Shown piece after piece: positions 1 to 12,028 of a stretch of DNA of 64,000 nucleotides. A program made the position numbers and the translations under genes. The notes beneath the pieces were generated by a model, which had not been told where the DNA came from, made no database searches, and saw nothing but the letters and a program-made list of their open reading frames with translations. Numbering within the stretch: position 1 is the stretch's first letter; every line of letters begins with the position of its first letter. This DNA comes from Marsupella aquatica (taxonomy: Eukaryota > Marchantiophyta): assembly GCA_973895155.1 (NCBI GenBank), contig OZ316891.1, positions 23,560,001 through 23,624,000 on the forward strand, given 5' to 3'.

Positions 1-1
1 G

Positions 2-2488
2 ATCCGGGTTTGTCAGGATTACAGAAAGCTGAATGAAGCAACGTTAAAAGACCATTTTCCCTTACCCTTTACTGATATGGTACTAGACATGGTAGCCAGT
101 CATGAACTATATTCCTTCATGGATGGGTACTCTGGTTATAACCAAATCAGGATTCGGCAGGAAGACCAAATCAAGACGGCCTTCATCACGGAATGGGGGA
201 TCTATGTCTTCAATCGTATGCCGTTTGGACTTTGCAACGCACCAGCTATGTTCCAACGATTGATGGTGAACATTTTTCATGATTACTTGAGAAAGTTCAT
301 GGAAATCTTCATTGATGACTTTGCAGTATTTGGGAAGGCATCGAAACATGCTAAATATCTCAGGAAAACCTTCATGAGATGCAAAGAGGTAGGTCTCAAG
401 TTACACCCAGATAAATGTTTCTTTGCAGTAACCGAGGGGGTGCTACTAGGTCACAAGGTATCAAAGAAGGGCATTGAGATTGACAAAGGTAAGCTAGCAG
501 TATGGCTTGACATCATGCAACCTAAGAACATAAAGGATGTAAGATCCTTCTTAGGCTGCATTGGGTATTATCGTAGGTTTATTAAAGATTTTGCCAAGCT
601 AGCTTTACCATTAACCAACATGCTCAAGGCAGGGGCAGACTTTGAACCCACACCCGAACGAGTCACAGCGGTGGTAGAATTGAAGCAGATGTTAGTTGAG
701 GCCCCAGTCATGATAGCACCGGACTGGAACAAAGATTTTCATGTTTTTGTAGATGTCTCGGGCTTCTGTATCGGCTCAGTACTAAGTCAGTTGGATGAGA
801 AAGGAAGGGACCATCCCATATACTTTGCAAGCCGTCAGCTGGCCGATGCCGAACGGAACTACTCCACCACAGAAAGAGAAGCATTAGGAGTCATTTATTC
901 CTGTAAAAAGTTTAGGCATTATTTGCTAGGTTACAAGGTCATCTTTCATACCGATCATGAAAGTTTGAAGTACCTAGTCAATAAACCAGACCTTACAGGC
1001 AGAGTAGCAAGATGGATTTTGCTATTACAGGAGTTTGACTACGAGCTAAAGATCAAGCCAGGAAAGTTACATGCCAATGCCGACTTCTTCTCAAGGATCA
1101 CAGGTGAACCAGCCACGGATTGCATCGATGATCAATTTCCCGACGAGGAACTATTCATTGTGGACTTAGCTGAAACATGGTACCCTGAGATTTTACAATT
1201 TCTCAGCACGTCTAGATTACAGCTAGGGCTAACCCGAGAACAAGCCGCAGTCTTTTTACGGAAGGTCAGACAGTATCAGTGCATTAAAGGCATACTGCAC
1301 AAGCATGGAATCAACGGCACGATTCAAAGATGTTTGGAAAAGGGAGAGGTAAAACGAGTCTTACGGGCTATGCATGGAGAAGAGGCCGGAGGACATTTTG
1401 CCCCAGTAACCACGGCTAAAAAGATATTAAATGCCGGTTACTGGTGGCCTACCTTGCACAGGGATGTCTATCAGTTTATCAAACAATGCAATCCTTGTCA
1501 GCGAGCAGGAGGACCAAGGGCGTCCACCAGACATCCACTGCACCCTATTCTACCTCTGGCACCATTCGAAAAGTGGGGTATTGATTACATCGGACCTCTG
1601 AAACCACTGACCCACCCTCGACGAAACAAGTACATCATCCTGGCTACGGATCATGCAACTAAGTGGGTGGAGGCCAGGCCGACCACGAAGGATGATGCAA
1701 TTACTACGGCTAGATTCATGTATGAGCAGATCTTCACCAGGTATGGGGCACCCCTAGAATTAGTTAGTGATAGAGGAACCCATTTTTTGAATGATATAAT
1801 TAGTCGTTTAAATGAACAGTATTTAGTTAGACATAGGCCTACTACTCCTTACCACCCAAAGGCAAATGGATTGACAGAACGAGCCAATGGAATTATAGGA
1901 AAGATATTGAACAAGACAGTAGCTCAGAACAAACTCGATTGGGATGATAAATTGTTTGCTGTTGTTTTTGCTTACAATTTAGCTTATAAATCCACTACCG
2001 GTCATACACCATTCTTCTTAACCTTTGGACAAGAAGCCTTGGTACCCATGCAACTTGAGATACCGACATTTCAAGTTACAATTGAGGAAAGAGCCTCAGC
2101 GGAGGAGAGCCTAAAAGAGCGAGAATATAGATTAGAAGCTTTAGAGGAGGCGAGAATGATTTCAACCGAGAGAGTAGAATATAGGCAGAATATCATGAAG
2201 CAGCAGTATGATAAAAAGTTGAAAGTAGTTAGTATTCACACCAGTGATCTTGTGTTACTTTATGACAGTAGGTATAGTAGGTTTCCAGGGAAGCTTTACA
2301 CTCGCTGGTTAGGACCCTTTAGAGTAACCATGAAGTTCTCCAATGGCTCTGTACAATTGGCCAACATTACGGGAGAAGTGTATCCAGTTCATATTCACTA
2401 CGACCGCCTCAAGAAATACTATATGGACGAAGATGAAGTTGTTCGCAAGGACGCTTCACAATTAAGTGGGGAGCTATGTGATGCCTAG
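2..2488 (+). CDS. pol: Ty3/gypsy pol: reverse transcriptase, RNase H, integrase (5' partial)
   Basis: The frame is open from the window edge to a TAG at 2486-2488, so this is the C-terminal part of an uninterrupted polyprotein. In order it shows the reverse transcriptase palm (YSGYNQI, MPFGLCNAPAMFQ, and the catalytic FIDD box at about 308-319), an RT-linked RNase H domain (FVDVSG at about 743, the STTEREALG region, FHTDHESL), the HHCC zinc finger of integrase (HGEEAGGHF to CNPCQ, about 1370-1500) and the DDE integrase core (GIDYIGPL, VSDRGTHF, GLTERANGIIGK). A basic C-terminal tail follows and I see no chromodomain. Protease and gag are upstream, outside the window. This is the best-preserved coding region of element A; it copies element RNA into DNA and integrates it. 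Confidence 0.95.
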   Translation: MRVCQDYRKLNEATLKDHFPLPFTDMVLDMVASHELYSFMDGYSGYNQIRIRQEDQIKTAFITEWGIYVFNRMPFGLCNAPAMFQRLMVNIFHDYLRKFMEIFIDDFAVFGKASKHAKYLRKTFMRCKEVGLKLHPDKCFFAVTEGVLLGHKVSKKGIEIDKGKLAVWLDIMQPKNIKDVRSFLGCIGYYRRFIKDFAKLALPLTNMLKAGADFEPTPERVTAVVELKQMLVEAPVMIAPDWNKDFHVFVDVSGFCIGSVLSQLDEKGRDHPIYFASRQLADAERNYSTTEREALGVIYSCKKFRHYLLGYKVIFHTDHESLKYLVNKPDLTGRVARWILLLQEFDYELKIKPGKLHANADFFSRITGEPATDCIDDQFPDEELFIVDLAETWYPEILQFLSTSRLQLGLTREQAAVFLRKVRQYQCIKGILHKHGINGTIQRCLEKGEVKRVLRAMHGEEAGGHFAPVTTAKKILNAGYWWPTLHRDVYQFIKQCNPCQRAGGPRASTRHPLHPILPLAPFEKWGIDYIGPLKPLTHPRRNKYIILATDHATKWVEARPTTKDDAITTARFMYEQIFTRYGAPLELVSDRGTHFLNDIISRLNEQYLVRHRPTTPYHPKANGLTERANGIIGKILNKTVAQNKLDWDDKLFAVVFAYNLAYKSTTGHTPFFLTFGQEALVPMQLEIPTFQVTIEERASAEESLKEREYRLEALEEARMISTERVEYRQNIMKQQYDKKLKVVSIHTSDLVLLYDSRYSRFPGKLYTRWLGPFRVTMKFSNGSVQLANITGEVYPVHIHYDRLKKYYMDEDEVVRKDASQLSGELCDA

Positions 2489-2591
2489 CCAGGAATCACT
2501 CGGCCAGTTAAGGGGGTAAAGCAGGAATACACCCTCGAAACACCTTAGTATAGGGACAAAACAAGAAAAATATAAACAATTAGGGGCAACT

Positions 2592-5500
2592 ATGGAACCC
2601 GGGCCGAGGCCGGAGGTAAGAACGCTGGGGGTGAAAACTCGATTAGGGTTAGGGCGTGCTAAGCGTCAGCGGCTGGGAAGGATCAACGGGAGGAAGGACC
2701 GGAGGAGGAGAGGGATAAGGAGCGCTTGCAGGAGACGGTGGCTCATTTGCGAGCAGGAACTAGGCAGACGACTACGGGAAGCCAACTACTGTCAGCTGCT
2801 TAGGCAAGCACTCGGGGAGGGAGTAGATACCAACGATCAACCTAAGGAGGGTATGAGCAACGTCAATCAAGCGGCACATTTCTGGGGATGCCTGTTCGAA
2901 CGGGCAACTGAGTACATCAAGACTTACGAGGACAAAGAATCAGAAAGAGCAGCTCGAGAACGACAGGAGCTCGCTAGATTGTGGGAGCTGCAGAAAACAG
3001 CTTTCTTAGGAGGCGAACTCATCAAGGCCGAGTTCTTGTGGACTCCTACTTCCAATCAGCTTGACGATCTTCTGTTTTGCAAAGACAGCATCATCGGCAT
3101 CCGAGAGGCCATCAAGAACTGCAACGACATACACTGGGAATTAAAGGGTAGCACAGAAAGGTGGACCCAGGCAACAGTGCTAGGAGAAACCTCCACGGCA
3201 GCTGAGATGAAGAGGAAGGGAGTCGTCAACGATGAAGCCACCCTGGCCAAAAGAACAAGGTTGGCGGCACCAAAGAAACCAGCCGGACAGCAGAGCAGGA
3301 GGCAGAGCGAAGCCGAGGAGGAGGAAAGCGACCCCATCAACGCCATTCCAACCAGGGATGACACCTGGAAGGGCTGGGCGGCAACTCTACCAGTGGAGGT
3401 GCAATTACATTTTGCACGGGAGGAGGATGCATGCTTTACGGCCATGCAGACCAAGAAGTACCAAGGCTTCATGGCCGGATCCGGCTTGGAAGCCTTTGTA
3501 AGATTACCATGGCTGAAGCCGGAGGTGCCGGATTCAGACCTATTAGAATTCGTTGGGTCATGGGAACCCGAGACCAATTGCACGAGGATATATGGGAAGG
3601 ATTTCTATCTTACTCCCAAGGTGATTGCCGAAGTATTTGGCTTGCCGATAGGCAATAAAACCAAGGTTGATACCAGGAAGACCTTGCCTGACAAAGAGTT
3701 CCGGTCGTTCCCCGGACCATCAACGAAGAATGGCTTCTTCCGGAACACCTGTACCAACCCGCACATTGGAGAGATGATCGACTTCTTGCGGGTAACCATG
3801 CATTGTAACTTGCCGAGGGCAGAGATCGGCAAGGCACAGGTCTATCTGGCAGAGAGACCAGACCCAAGCCGGGACTACAACGGGTACCTCCTCAGCCAAT
3901 TGAAGAAAATCTTGAAGGAGGAGCAGCAGGTAATCGGCGTGGGAAGCGTATCGCGGCTTGGCTATCACATGCCGCTGTTGTGCCGGTATGCCAGAGGTTA
4001 GACCTTTGCCCCGGTACTTCCCCTACAGGCAAGGGCACCAGTTCCGGAACAGAGACAGGCAACTGAGAAACCCAAACCGCCCGACAGTCCTACAATCGAC
4101 CAGGTGTTTAGACCAAGAATGGAGGACTTGCCAATGCAGCAACCAGGCATGCAGAGTCTGCTGAAGCTGCTGGAGAAAGAAAAGAGATCGGCATCGGCAA
4201 TGACAACGGCAGCGGCAACAATGCAGGACACTGCCCCAGAGGTCAACTTAAGCAGACTTAGAAGGGAAGACCCCTCTACCGGAGTCTCAAGCTCTGAATC
4301 TGAGGCATAATTGCTGGAAGCTCCTACCAACGAAGAAGAGAGGGAGAAGCCGGAAGTAGAAGAAGTAGAGGAGGCAGTGGAGGACTGCGGCCATGATAAC
4401 TCCGGCTATGGGTCGGACCATCACGTTCCAGGAGTGAGGACCTGTGGCCGGTTTATCCCCACACTTCCAAGGGTAGTACGAGGGGACCCCAACCAGCAGA
4501 GTAGCCCTGAGTCTCCTCCACCAGATGTTGCTCCCCCGAGCTTTGACGGCATAAAACAGACGGCGCTGGAATTTCAGGAGCGAATCAGGCAGGAAGAGGA
4601 AGCAGCCCTGGCTAGGGAAAAGCATTTACCAGGAGGAGATTGGCCGGAGGACATTAGGCGGCTAGCCGAAAAAGGAAGCAAACCTCTAGCCACGATTGAA
4701 GAGACCCGCAAGACGGCTTGGGAGCAGAGGTCGCGATGGGCGATGCCGATCACTTCTACTTACTCCACCTACGCTAAGAATAGAGCCAGGGAGTATGGTG
4801 AGATGTGTGGGGAACTTGTGCTCGGCATCTTTGGGGAGGAATTGGAGGTAGGACCCTTTTTCCATAGGGAGCAGTTGGAGTAGCGCCAATTGGAAGAAGC
4901 GCTGGCCTTGGAAAGAAGCAAGAAGGACGAGGTCATTTGTCGGCTTAGGGAAAGGGAAGCCGAAATCAAGGACCTGAGGGCGGCCAAGAAAGCCCAAGAT
5001 GAGCTGCGGATTAAGCGGCATGAGCTAAATATCATGCAGGGCCAGTTGGATGCCGCACAATCTGATAACCGGATGATCGAGAATCTACTGACGCGGACCC
5101 AAGGAGAGTTGGCCGATGCGATCAAAGAGAGGGAGAAGTGGAAGCAAGAGCTGAGGAATGCAGAGGAGGCCCACATAACAGCTAACAACCGGGCCATGGC
5201 GGAGACCCAAAGAAAGGAACGGGCGTTGAAAGGGGAGCTCGAGAAAAGCTGCGGAGCCCTTGAGCAGAAGGAGGCCGAGTTAGGGAAATCCTATCAAGGG
5301 ATTATTGCGCTGCAGCAGGAGCTTGCGTCCCTAACGGCCACCTTCAAAGCCAACCTAAGGGAGAAGGACGATATGCTCGATCAGACTTATGCCAAGATGA
5401 ACCAGATGGAGTCTGTCATCATTGCAGAGCTCGACAAGGAGCTAAGAGCAACCCGGGAGGAGAGGGCTACCTTGAAGAAGGAATTGGAGGAAGCCCACAG

Positions 5501-6132
5501 GGAGCAGGAGGAGGCCAAAAACGAGCTAGGGGGCACGTAAGGACCTGGATGAGACCCAAGAGGAGTTGGAGGAAATCACGAGGAAGATGGAGAACCTACA
5601 GTGGCGGGCCGACAACCAAACAGAGCGGCTGAAGAAACAAGCCGCAGTATTTAAATGCTTAGCTGCAGCAGGTCCATCTCCCGTTGGGGCGAACCAGTTA
5701 CCAGGGGTGGTAATTGCCGAAGGACAAGCCGCGCCACCTGCACCCGTGTCGGAAGTAAGTGGGAAGGGGAAGGGACCAGCTGCCGAGCCAGCGATGAAGA
5801 AGAAGCGGAAACCTTCAGGGTCAAGGAGTAATATGACTCCACAGGCCGTGGTGATCAAGGAGGTAGACCCAGCACCGACCCGAGACAGGGTCACGGCTAA
5901 GGATCCAACTACCCTAGAAGAAGGGGAAGCCGAAGCCGTGGGAGTGGCTGAGGCCGAAGCCGTGGGTATTGCCGAGGCCGGTGTCGAGGCCGAAGCCGAA
6001 GGTGGACCCAGTCAGGCCGAGGGAGAGTTGACTCGGTCAAGGGCAGGTAATCTGTCAGTAGGCGGGCCAACGGCAGTGGCTGAGGAGGAAGTGTTGGGGG
6101 CGTCCATTGAGGATCCACCACCGGTGTCGTGA
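2592..6132 (+). pseudogene. F1 LTR-encoded protein, copy A (degenerate)
   Basis: This is a copy of the large protein encoded within F1 LTRs, beginning at an ATG 115 bp inside the LTR. It is broken by in-frame stops at 3999-4001 (CAG to TAG relative to the copy at 33542), 4308-4310 and 4881-4883, and by a one-base deletion near 5520-5540 that shifts the rest to 5566-6132. Visible parts are a basic arginine-rich N-terminus, a conserved core around 3460-4000 with an EVFGLPIG motif, an acidic Ser/Glu-rich linker, a long coiled coil (about 4860-5540), a KKKRK nuclear-localisation-like patch and an Ala/Glu/Val-rich repeat tail. There is no signal peptide or membrane segment, so it is not envelope-like. 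Function unknown. Confidence 0.85.
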
Positions 6133-6787
6133 CGGTGCAAGGGCGCCGTTCCTTTTAGAAAGGGCGGACGTGGAGGTAGGAGGCGTGAGTGGGCCGGGCG
6201 GGCGCTGATCTCCAAGTTTAAGATTAGGATCAGGACCAGGAGCGGCCCTAACACTTAGCTTAGTGGGATTGCGGTTCCACTGGTAGGAGCAACACTTGTG
6301 CTCCTGCCTTGCTGTACATAGGTAGATTCGGGCAAGTAGATTATTGTCAGGTAGGTTAGGCTTACGCTGCAAAGAATTAGGCGGATCCACTACCAGGATA
6401 AGTACTTGGGCAGCGGGGAGCTCAGGGCCTCTTCTTTAGCAAGTTTTTAGTTTGCACCAGCCGGGCTGGGATCAAGTAGTAAGAGAAGCTCTCGGTTAGT
6501 TATACCGTGACCTTGTGTATATTCATGTTTCCTCATGCCTAAGAGCTGAATAGAGTTGGCCTCACGGCTTAGTTCGCAGAGCTTGTGTATGAGATGTACT
6601 GTTTGTATGGCAAGTGCATGGTATGACTCAGTCAGAAGGAGTCATTTTACTATTTGTGTGTCGCATTAACTTGTGTGAAGAGTGCCCACATCAACTAATA
6701 GGGAAAGGAAAGTAAGCAAGGGAGTGAGAGTTGGATGTGTCGAGCTGAGAGAGGTCTTAGCGGCTTAACCAAGCCTATTGGGGATCA

Positions 6788-6801
6788 TTCCGGCGGCGGA
6801 A
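6788..6801 (+). other. Conserved LTR hairpin, F1 copy A
   Basis: TTCCGGCGGCGGAA forms a 5-bp stem (TTCCG with CGGAA) closed by GCGG. It is followed by CAAACATACCTA. The same element recurs at 29299-29312, 37829-37842 and 43999-44012 (F1), at 54444-54457 (F3) and, with a paired base change, on the minus strand at 32104-32117 (F2). Confidence 0.8.
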
Positions 6802-7047
6802 TCCAAACATACCTAACAAGAAGGAGAGGTAGACAAGGGAAGGCCTAGAGTAGGCCGGCTTCATATCTCATGACCCGATGAAGGATCTGTCCAGTATATG
6901 TGTGTAAAATGTTAATAGATGTAGAAGAGGTTAGCAGCGTCCCATGCCGCTAAGCCACGGAAACAGCCCCGCCAAGCGCGAAACCTGCGGGAATCGGCTT
7001 GTGCTGGGGGGGTTTCTTGGGTTTAGGGAGCCATGGGACGCACCACA

Positions 7048-7513
7048 ACAGTCCTCACCCAGCCCGCTTCAATGCACCCTGTACACCTCTCAGTGGCGCT
7101 GCTAGTCCCATCATACACTCAGATTGCCTCACACACACACACATCCATGAGAGAAATGAGGCCTGAGAGGAAAACTCAATTAGATTCAAAGATGTGCACA
7201 ATAGTTCACTGAGAACACTTGATCCGAACACTAGGGCCGAAGGCTGTCTCCTCCAGATTGTGGCGTGCTTGCCCTGCAAGCCCCATGCTTGCCATGCAAG
7301 CTCAATCCTGAACTTGAGCCCGGCTCACTCCAGATTGCGACGGTAGATTGGACTCAAACCAATCCCGTACTTGCCTTGCAAACTCAATCCTGAACTCAAC
7401 CTCCTTCACTGCACTTCATTCTTGGGGGCACATACAGATCTCACACCTCCAATTCAGAACGTCAAGTTACGCACACATAGTTGACTCGACTTCAAAGCTC
7501 GTACCAGGCCTAA
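7048..7513 (-). mobile_element. Older F2-like LTR tail, left part, split by the DNA transposon
   Basis: This stretch lies between the end of gypsy element A and the DNA transposon, and its sequence continues at 19003. Read on the minus strand, the joined pieces follow the same order as the F2 LTR tail at 32040-32830. Shared landmarks are a TTGACTCGACTTC-type stretch at about 7482, the CTTGCCNNGCAAGC repeats and GGGGAGTCCNGGC. No intact gene is visible. Confidence 0.6.
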
Positions 7514-7640
7514 TGGGGGTATGATAGCCATGACAGAAAACAGAAAACAGAAAACCTGTTACCAAGGGTTTATTTTCTGTTAACAGGGAAATTGTACCTG
7601 TTACCAGTAAGCTTGTCCCTGTTACCAGTTTTGCCTGAAC
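7514..7640 (+). repeat. Left terminal inverted repeat and subterminal repeats
   Basis: The outer 40 bp aligns without gaps to the reverse complement of the right end (18964-18999), sharing GGGGG and a GACAGNAAACAGANAACAG core. Inward lie several copies of CTGTTACCAG or close variants (about 7556, 7577, 7595 and 7618). These are candidate transposase-binding repeats. Confidence 0.8.
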
Positions 7641-8229
7641 CATAACGTGCATATCCACCACTCTAAGGTGCATATCCACCACTCTAATGGCATAATTTTT
7701 TGGGGGGCAATAAAGTTTAAAACAAACAATTATTTTGTGCCATCTGATGGATGAAGTGTACTATCAATCCTCCATTGACACAACAATTTATTGTAGAAGA
7801 TAAAAAACATGGTATTAGGAGTGTGCCTAAAGAAACATTCATGCAAATCAATCTATTTTCATCGCCAAATAGTGACCCTTAGAGTGGGACCCACCATAGC
7901 ACATGTCAATCGTGGAGTCCAAATCAACCCAATCTAAAGGAGTTGATTAAATGGACCTTCAAACGTCACAAACAAATGACAAATCACATCCTCGAGGCTT
8001 TGAAGACAGTAGACAATTTAATCAACTTACAAATTTTAAATAAAACAAGAGGTCATTCTTCCACAATGCACGTACATAATGAAGCAATGAATATCCGGTT
8101 TCCTAGAACTAGCGCCCGGCGCTAACCAACAAAGTCTCAATAAAACAACTAAAATATCTGTTGGAAAAAGACAAAATAGGGAATAACCGTTATATTGAAC
8201 GACGACCTATTGGGCAGTTTCGATCTCTC

Positions 8230-11200
8230 TCATAAGCCATTCAAGTTCTGCCTCTCCAGCACAAGCCTGACTTCGCCTAAAGTCAAAATAGGTTGGCTAC
8301 AAAGAGTCGACTCCTCAATCTCAAGTTTGAAAACATTTATGTACACCCAGTATAGATGTTTGCAAGGCATGTACGACTTGCCACGCGAATGTCGGAGGAA
8401 GAAGTCTTCACAAGAGCAAGCGGGGAAGATACAGATTTGGACAAAGTATGTGCTTGGTGATCGATGGTTCTCATGGGTTCGAATTCGAAATTGCTTTCCA
8501 AAAGCATTTCCGGTCTGAACATTCCATTCCCCATCCAAACTCATCACTTCTTGTCGTGCAGACTCCATTCGCTTTGTGTGACCCACAGTGAGATTAGACC
8601 GAGGCCTTGAGTTCCTCCCATTCCGACTACCAAGTTGGAGATTTGGCTCCAAAAACCTTATTGTTTCTGGGAACACGTTAACATTTATCCTGAGGTCAAA
8701 AGCAGATGGCGCAGATCGACTCAATCCTGTTGTTCGCGCTAAGACAAGTCCTTGCTCTTCCAAGAATGTAATTTCAGGAGACAGGCTCGTGCCCTTCAGA
8801 ACAGGCAAAATGTCAGGAAAAGGAGGAAGCTTCTGAACACCACGACGCGGATGACTCTTGTAACACGCTTGGTTTGGGCAAAACCAAATCATTTCGGAGA
8901 TGGGTTCGCCCCTGAAGAGACGATGGCCCTTCACGACAATTCCGACAACACCTTCAGACGAATGGAAGCCAACCTTCTTGATACGATTTCGACACTCATC
9001 GCGATCCAAACTCCCATTCAGTGTACCATTGCATTGCAGACCTGCTCCATACTTCGATGTCCGTTGCAACTGCCACTGCCCCGGAGGGACATCCTTCTCT
9101 AGCACAATCGTGCATGGAAGTTGATTCTGAAGTGCTGCTGGGGCACTGAGCGGAGGTTTTGAGGATCTTGTTGTTTGGGTTGTTTGAGGAGTATAGTCCA
9201 GTGAATCAGTATCACTCTCTGATGTGACCATACCTGAGAGATTCACCGCCTTTGTGACAGGATGATCAGAACTTGAGGGAATAGAAGAAAAGTCAGATCT
9301 GTTCAGGTTCTTCCTTTTCAAACCACGAGTATTTGGTGTGGTTATTAGAACGGTGTCATGCCGATGAGAATCTTGTGGAGAGACAGTCCCAGTTGCATGT
9401 CCCTTCCTCTTCATTGACTTCGTCATTATATCTCCATTCAGGGGAGTACTTCTTTCCAAATCGAATTCTGCTGCGTTAGATAGAAGCATATTAGTCGCTT
9501 CTTCAAACAATCTTGGCAAACCTGCTTGATCGGCGGAACGGAATGCCAATTCCCATATAGTTGGCCCCTTCCCCCGGTTCAAGCCTTTACGGTATGCACT
9601 GTATCCGGCAACTTGAGACAGAGCACGGTTTTGGTCAACTTCGCAAGCTTCATAAAGACCGACCTTTTTCTTTGTAGCCGAGGCTTTCATGGACGCATGC
9701 CTTGATTCTGACCCTGTACAGTTGGGGATCAAGGCACCTTCCTCAGCGCTTTTGCTCTGCCATACAAAAATGTCAACCGTAAGTAGTATTCTATTACCAG
9801 CGCCCGGCGCTGGCAACATAAATATGTAGAACAGGCCTGAAATACAATTTCAATGTTTAATACTGAATTCTAACTACATATTGGCTTCAATTTCTTGTAC
9901 TACTTGTTTTGACGTGTATGGAGAAAATAACCAGCGCCTGGCGCTAATATGAAGTTGATGAACATTACAGTCTAGATAGATGGATGCCTTACCACTCGAA
10001 TAAAATTGCCCCACTGGCGCCAGCAAACAACCCACCAAGATATCCAGCTTTGCAGCATCTTCAGCTTTCCGGGGACACAGTTTCCTGATTGCCACCACAC
10101 AACAATCTCTCGGGACACCCGGTATGCTGCCACAAATGATGGAGCATTTCTCAGTTTCTCCCAAAGTCTCCGATGCTCCGATTGACATTCTTCCAGTACT
10201 CCTTCCTTGGAATGACAATGAAAAGATTGATAAAAGTGAAATGCATCAGAGCGCTCCCTCTCCGGGTCCGGGTGTCCACAAAAAAAACATTTCGCACTGC
10301 ATTCCATCCAACTTGTGCATTGTCGGCCATAAATCCTTGGATGACAACCTCCTGAAGTTCATTTTCTTTGCAAACCTCAATCATCACTCTCCATGCCTTT
10401 TCAAAAGACTCAGTGTCTTCACCTTTCAACTCGCATGTGAAAATTGTACACAGTGCACGGAAATTGTGGTCGTAGACGTGTGCGCTGAAAGTAAACCAAT
10501 CCGTGGTGACATGCTGCATCACATCGAAACTTACCCAGGCTCCTTTGAGTCTTCCACCCGATTGCATCTGCCTCAAAAGATCCACACCGGAACCGTGACC
10601 TTTCACAGTCATTTTAAAGATGTGAGGCCTATCGTTCTGACATCCCTGACCTGGAAGCAAATACCTCTGGAGAAACGACACATGAATTTTCCTCTGCATT
10701 TGCGAGGGAAAATCTAATTCACCCCGACCTTTTTGGTCTATCTAATGCTCCGACAAAGAGATGCAAACTTCTGCGGAGTGGAAAGGACCATCAAAGACTT
10801 CCACATTTCAGTTTCTTCGATATCGACCATGTCGTCAACATGTTCGCAGAGAGATTTCACTAAGGACCCTGTAGCAGAATTCAAGATCCCTGCCGGTTTT
10901 GATAGAGGATTGGCTTCATGTTTTTTTTAATTAGATCCTCAGCTATCTTCTCCGCACTCCTACAGAAGGTTTTTCTACCTGGATGGTTGTGCTCACCTAT
11001 ATGAATTGCCAGGCGGGACATATGACTACATGTTTCCGCATCAAGTAATACTTGGGGGTACATGTAAAACAAACGGGCAGGGCAGTACTTCACACAAAAA
11101 GGAATCTGTTCGTAGTAATGACAAACAACACCTCCCTCTTCGATGAAAGATCCCACAGCATACTGACCACTGAGCTTTGGAGTACCCTGCCATGCCTTAG

Positions 11201-11975
11201 CATTTGCCTTCTTCTTCCTTTGGAAATAGTCGCAGGACTTGTTCCTGCATTCAATGAATCCCGTACAGGTAACCTTCCCAAACTGCCAAAGGTTTTTAGG
11301 ATGAATAGTTGCAGTTGTTGGAAATATGCGTGTCCAAATGTAACAATCTTTGGCACGATCCATGTCCCTAAGCCTAGAGCCTTTAGAGAGCATCTTATCA
11401 ATGGGCGACAACTCAAACACGATGTTACCATTGTACTTAGTTGGCAGACAGGACACTTGTTCATGCCTGAAATCACCCGCTGATATGAACCGTGCCAACT
11501 CACTATGACCAATTGATTTGAGTAACGTATCCATCGCATTGCGCCGGTACACGACCTCCAACTGCTTAGAGCTTCCCGGAGTCTCAGCTTTCACGACAGC
11601 GGGGAGCGGGCTTTTCTTCTTCGACGGTGGACTTAGAGTACGATCTCCATCCTCACTTGAAGAAATCTCAACCACATCACATGGAACCGGCGGGAAACTG
11701 GACAGTCCTGCATGCTATCTTAAACGAACCGAGTACGAGATCCCTGCGTAGAGATGCCAAAACCGTTCATCGTCATCGACATTGAACGTTGCAGCATCCT
11801 CGATATCATCAATGGATTTGAGCTCTTGAACAATGGCCTCAATGTCATTCATCTTCAAATCAAATCTCCCACAGAGATACCTCTCCCGGACCTGCTTGTA
11901 CGTATCTTCCATGGGGACGGGGATAGTCACAATATCTTCAGAACTGAATCGAGAAAGAACGATAGACCGAGACAT
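8230..11975 (-). pseudogene. MULE-type transposase with WRKY-GCM1-like zinc finger and SWIM domain
   Basis: The likely start is the ATG at 11975. The first exon reads to about 10881, with one TAG at 11715-11717 in otherwise continuous frame. It has an acidic N-terminus and a zinc-binding module ending in HIGEHNHPG (cysteines in FIECRNKSC and further on), as in WRKY-GCM1/FLYWCH-type fingers of MULE transposases. The catalytic core is spread over shifted frames, roughly 10880-10750, 10727-10240 and 10307-9995, with GAWVSFDVMQ, QGFMADNAQVGWNAVR and ERSDAFHFYQSFH. An intron with donor GTAAGG at about 9994 and acceptor TATGGCAG at about 9757 leads to the last exon (to 8230). That exon ends in a SWIM zinc finger (CSC then CKH, about 8360-8410). 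The frameshifts could partly be unrecognised introns. It would cut and join the element ends. Confidence 0.7.
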
Positions 11976-12028
11976 GGTGAACAAAAACAAAAACCGAGGG
12001 CTATAGCGTTTGAAAGAAGAAAAGTTCA

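Larger units (their letters stand above)
1..7047 (+). mobile_element. Ty3/gypsy element A (family F1), 3' half: pol plus coding 3' LTR
   Basis: The window opens inside the reverse transcriptase of a gypsy element and runs through RNase H and integrase to a 3' LTR ending in CACCACA at 7047. The outer end is fixed because the same CACCACA end is followed by unrelated DNA here and at 44268, but by a primer-binding site at 29565 and 38099. A purine-rich tract (about 2464-2473) precedes the LTR start TGTGATGCC at 2477. The pol stop codon lies 12 bp inside the LTR. Its 5' LTR and gag lie outside the window, so its own target duplication cannot be tested. Confidence 0.9.
2477..7047 (+). repeat. Giant F1 3' LTR (4,571 bp) carrying an internal ORF
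   Basis: The LTR begins TGTGATGCC and ends GCGTCC-type GACGCACCACA, giving an imperfect terminal inverted repeat (TGTGATGCCT against TGTGGTGCGT). The start is the same nucleotide at which unrelated DNA meets the F1 LTR at 33427, and at which an inverted F1 piece begins at 27183. The end is the same as at 44268. The LTR contains a large reading frame (2592-6132 here) followed by about 0.9 kb of non-coding tail. That tail holds a conserved hairpin at 6788-6801. The sequence after 7047 (ACAGT...) is unrelated. Confidence 0.85.
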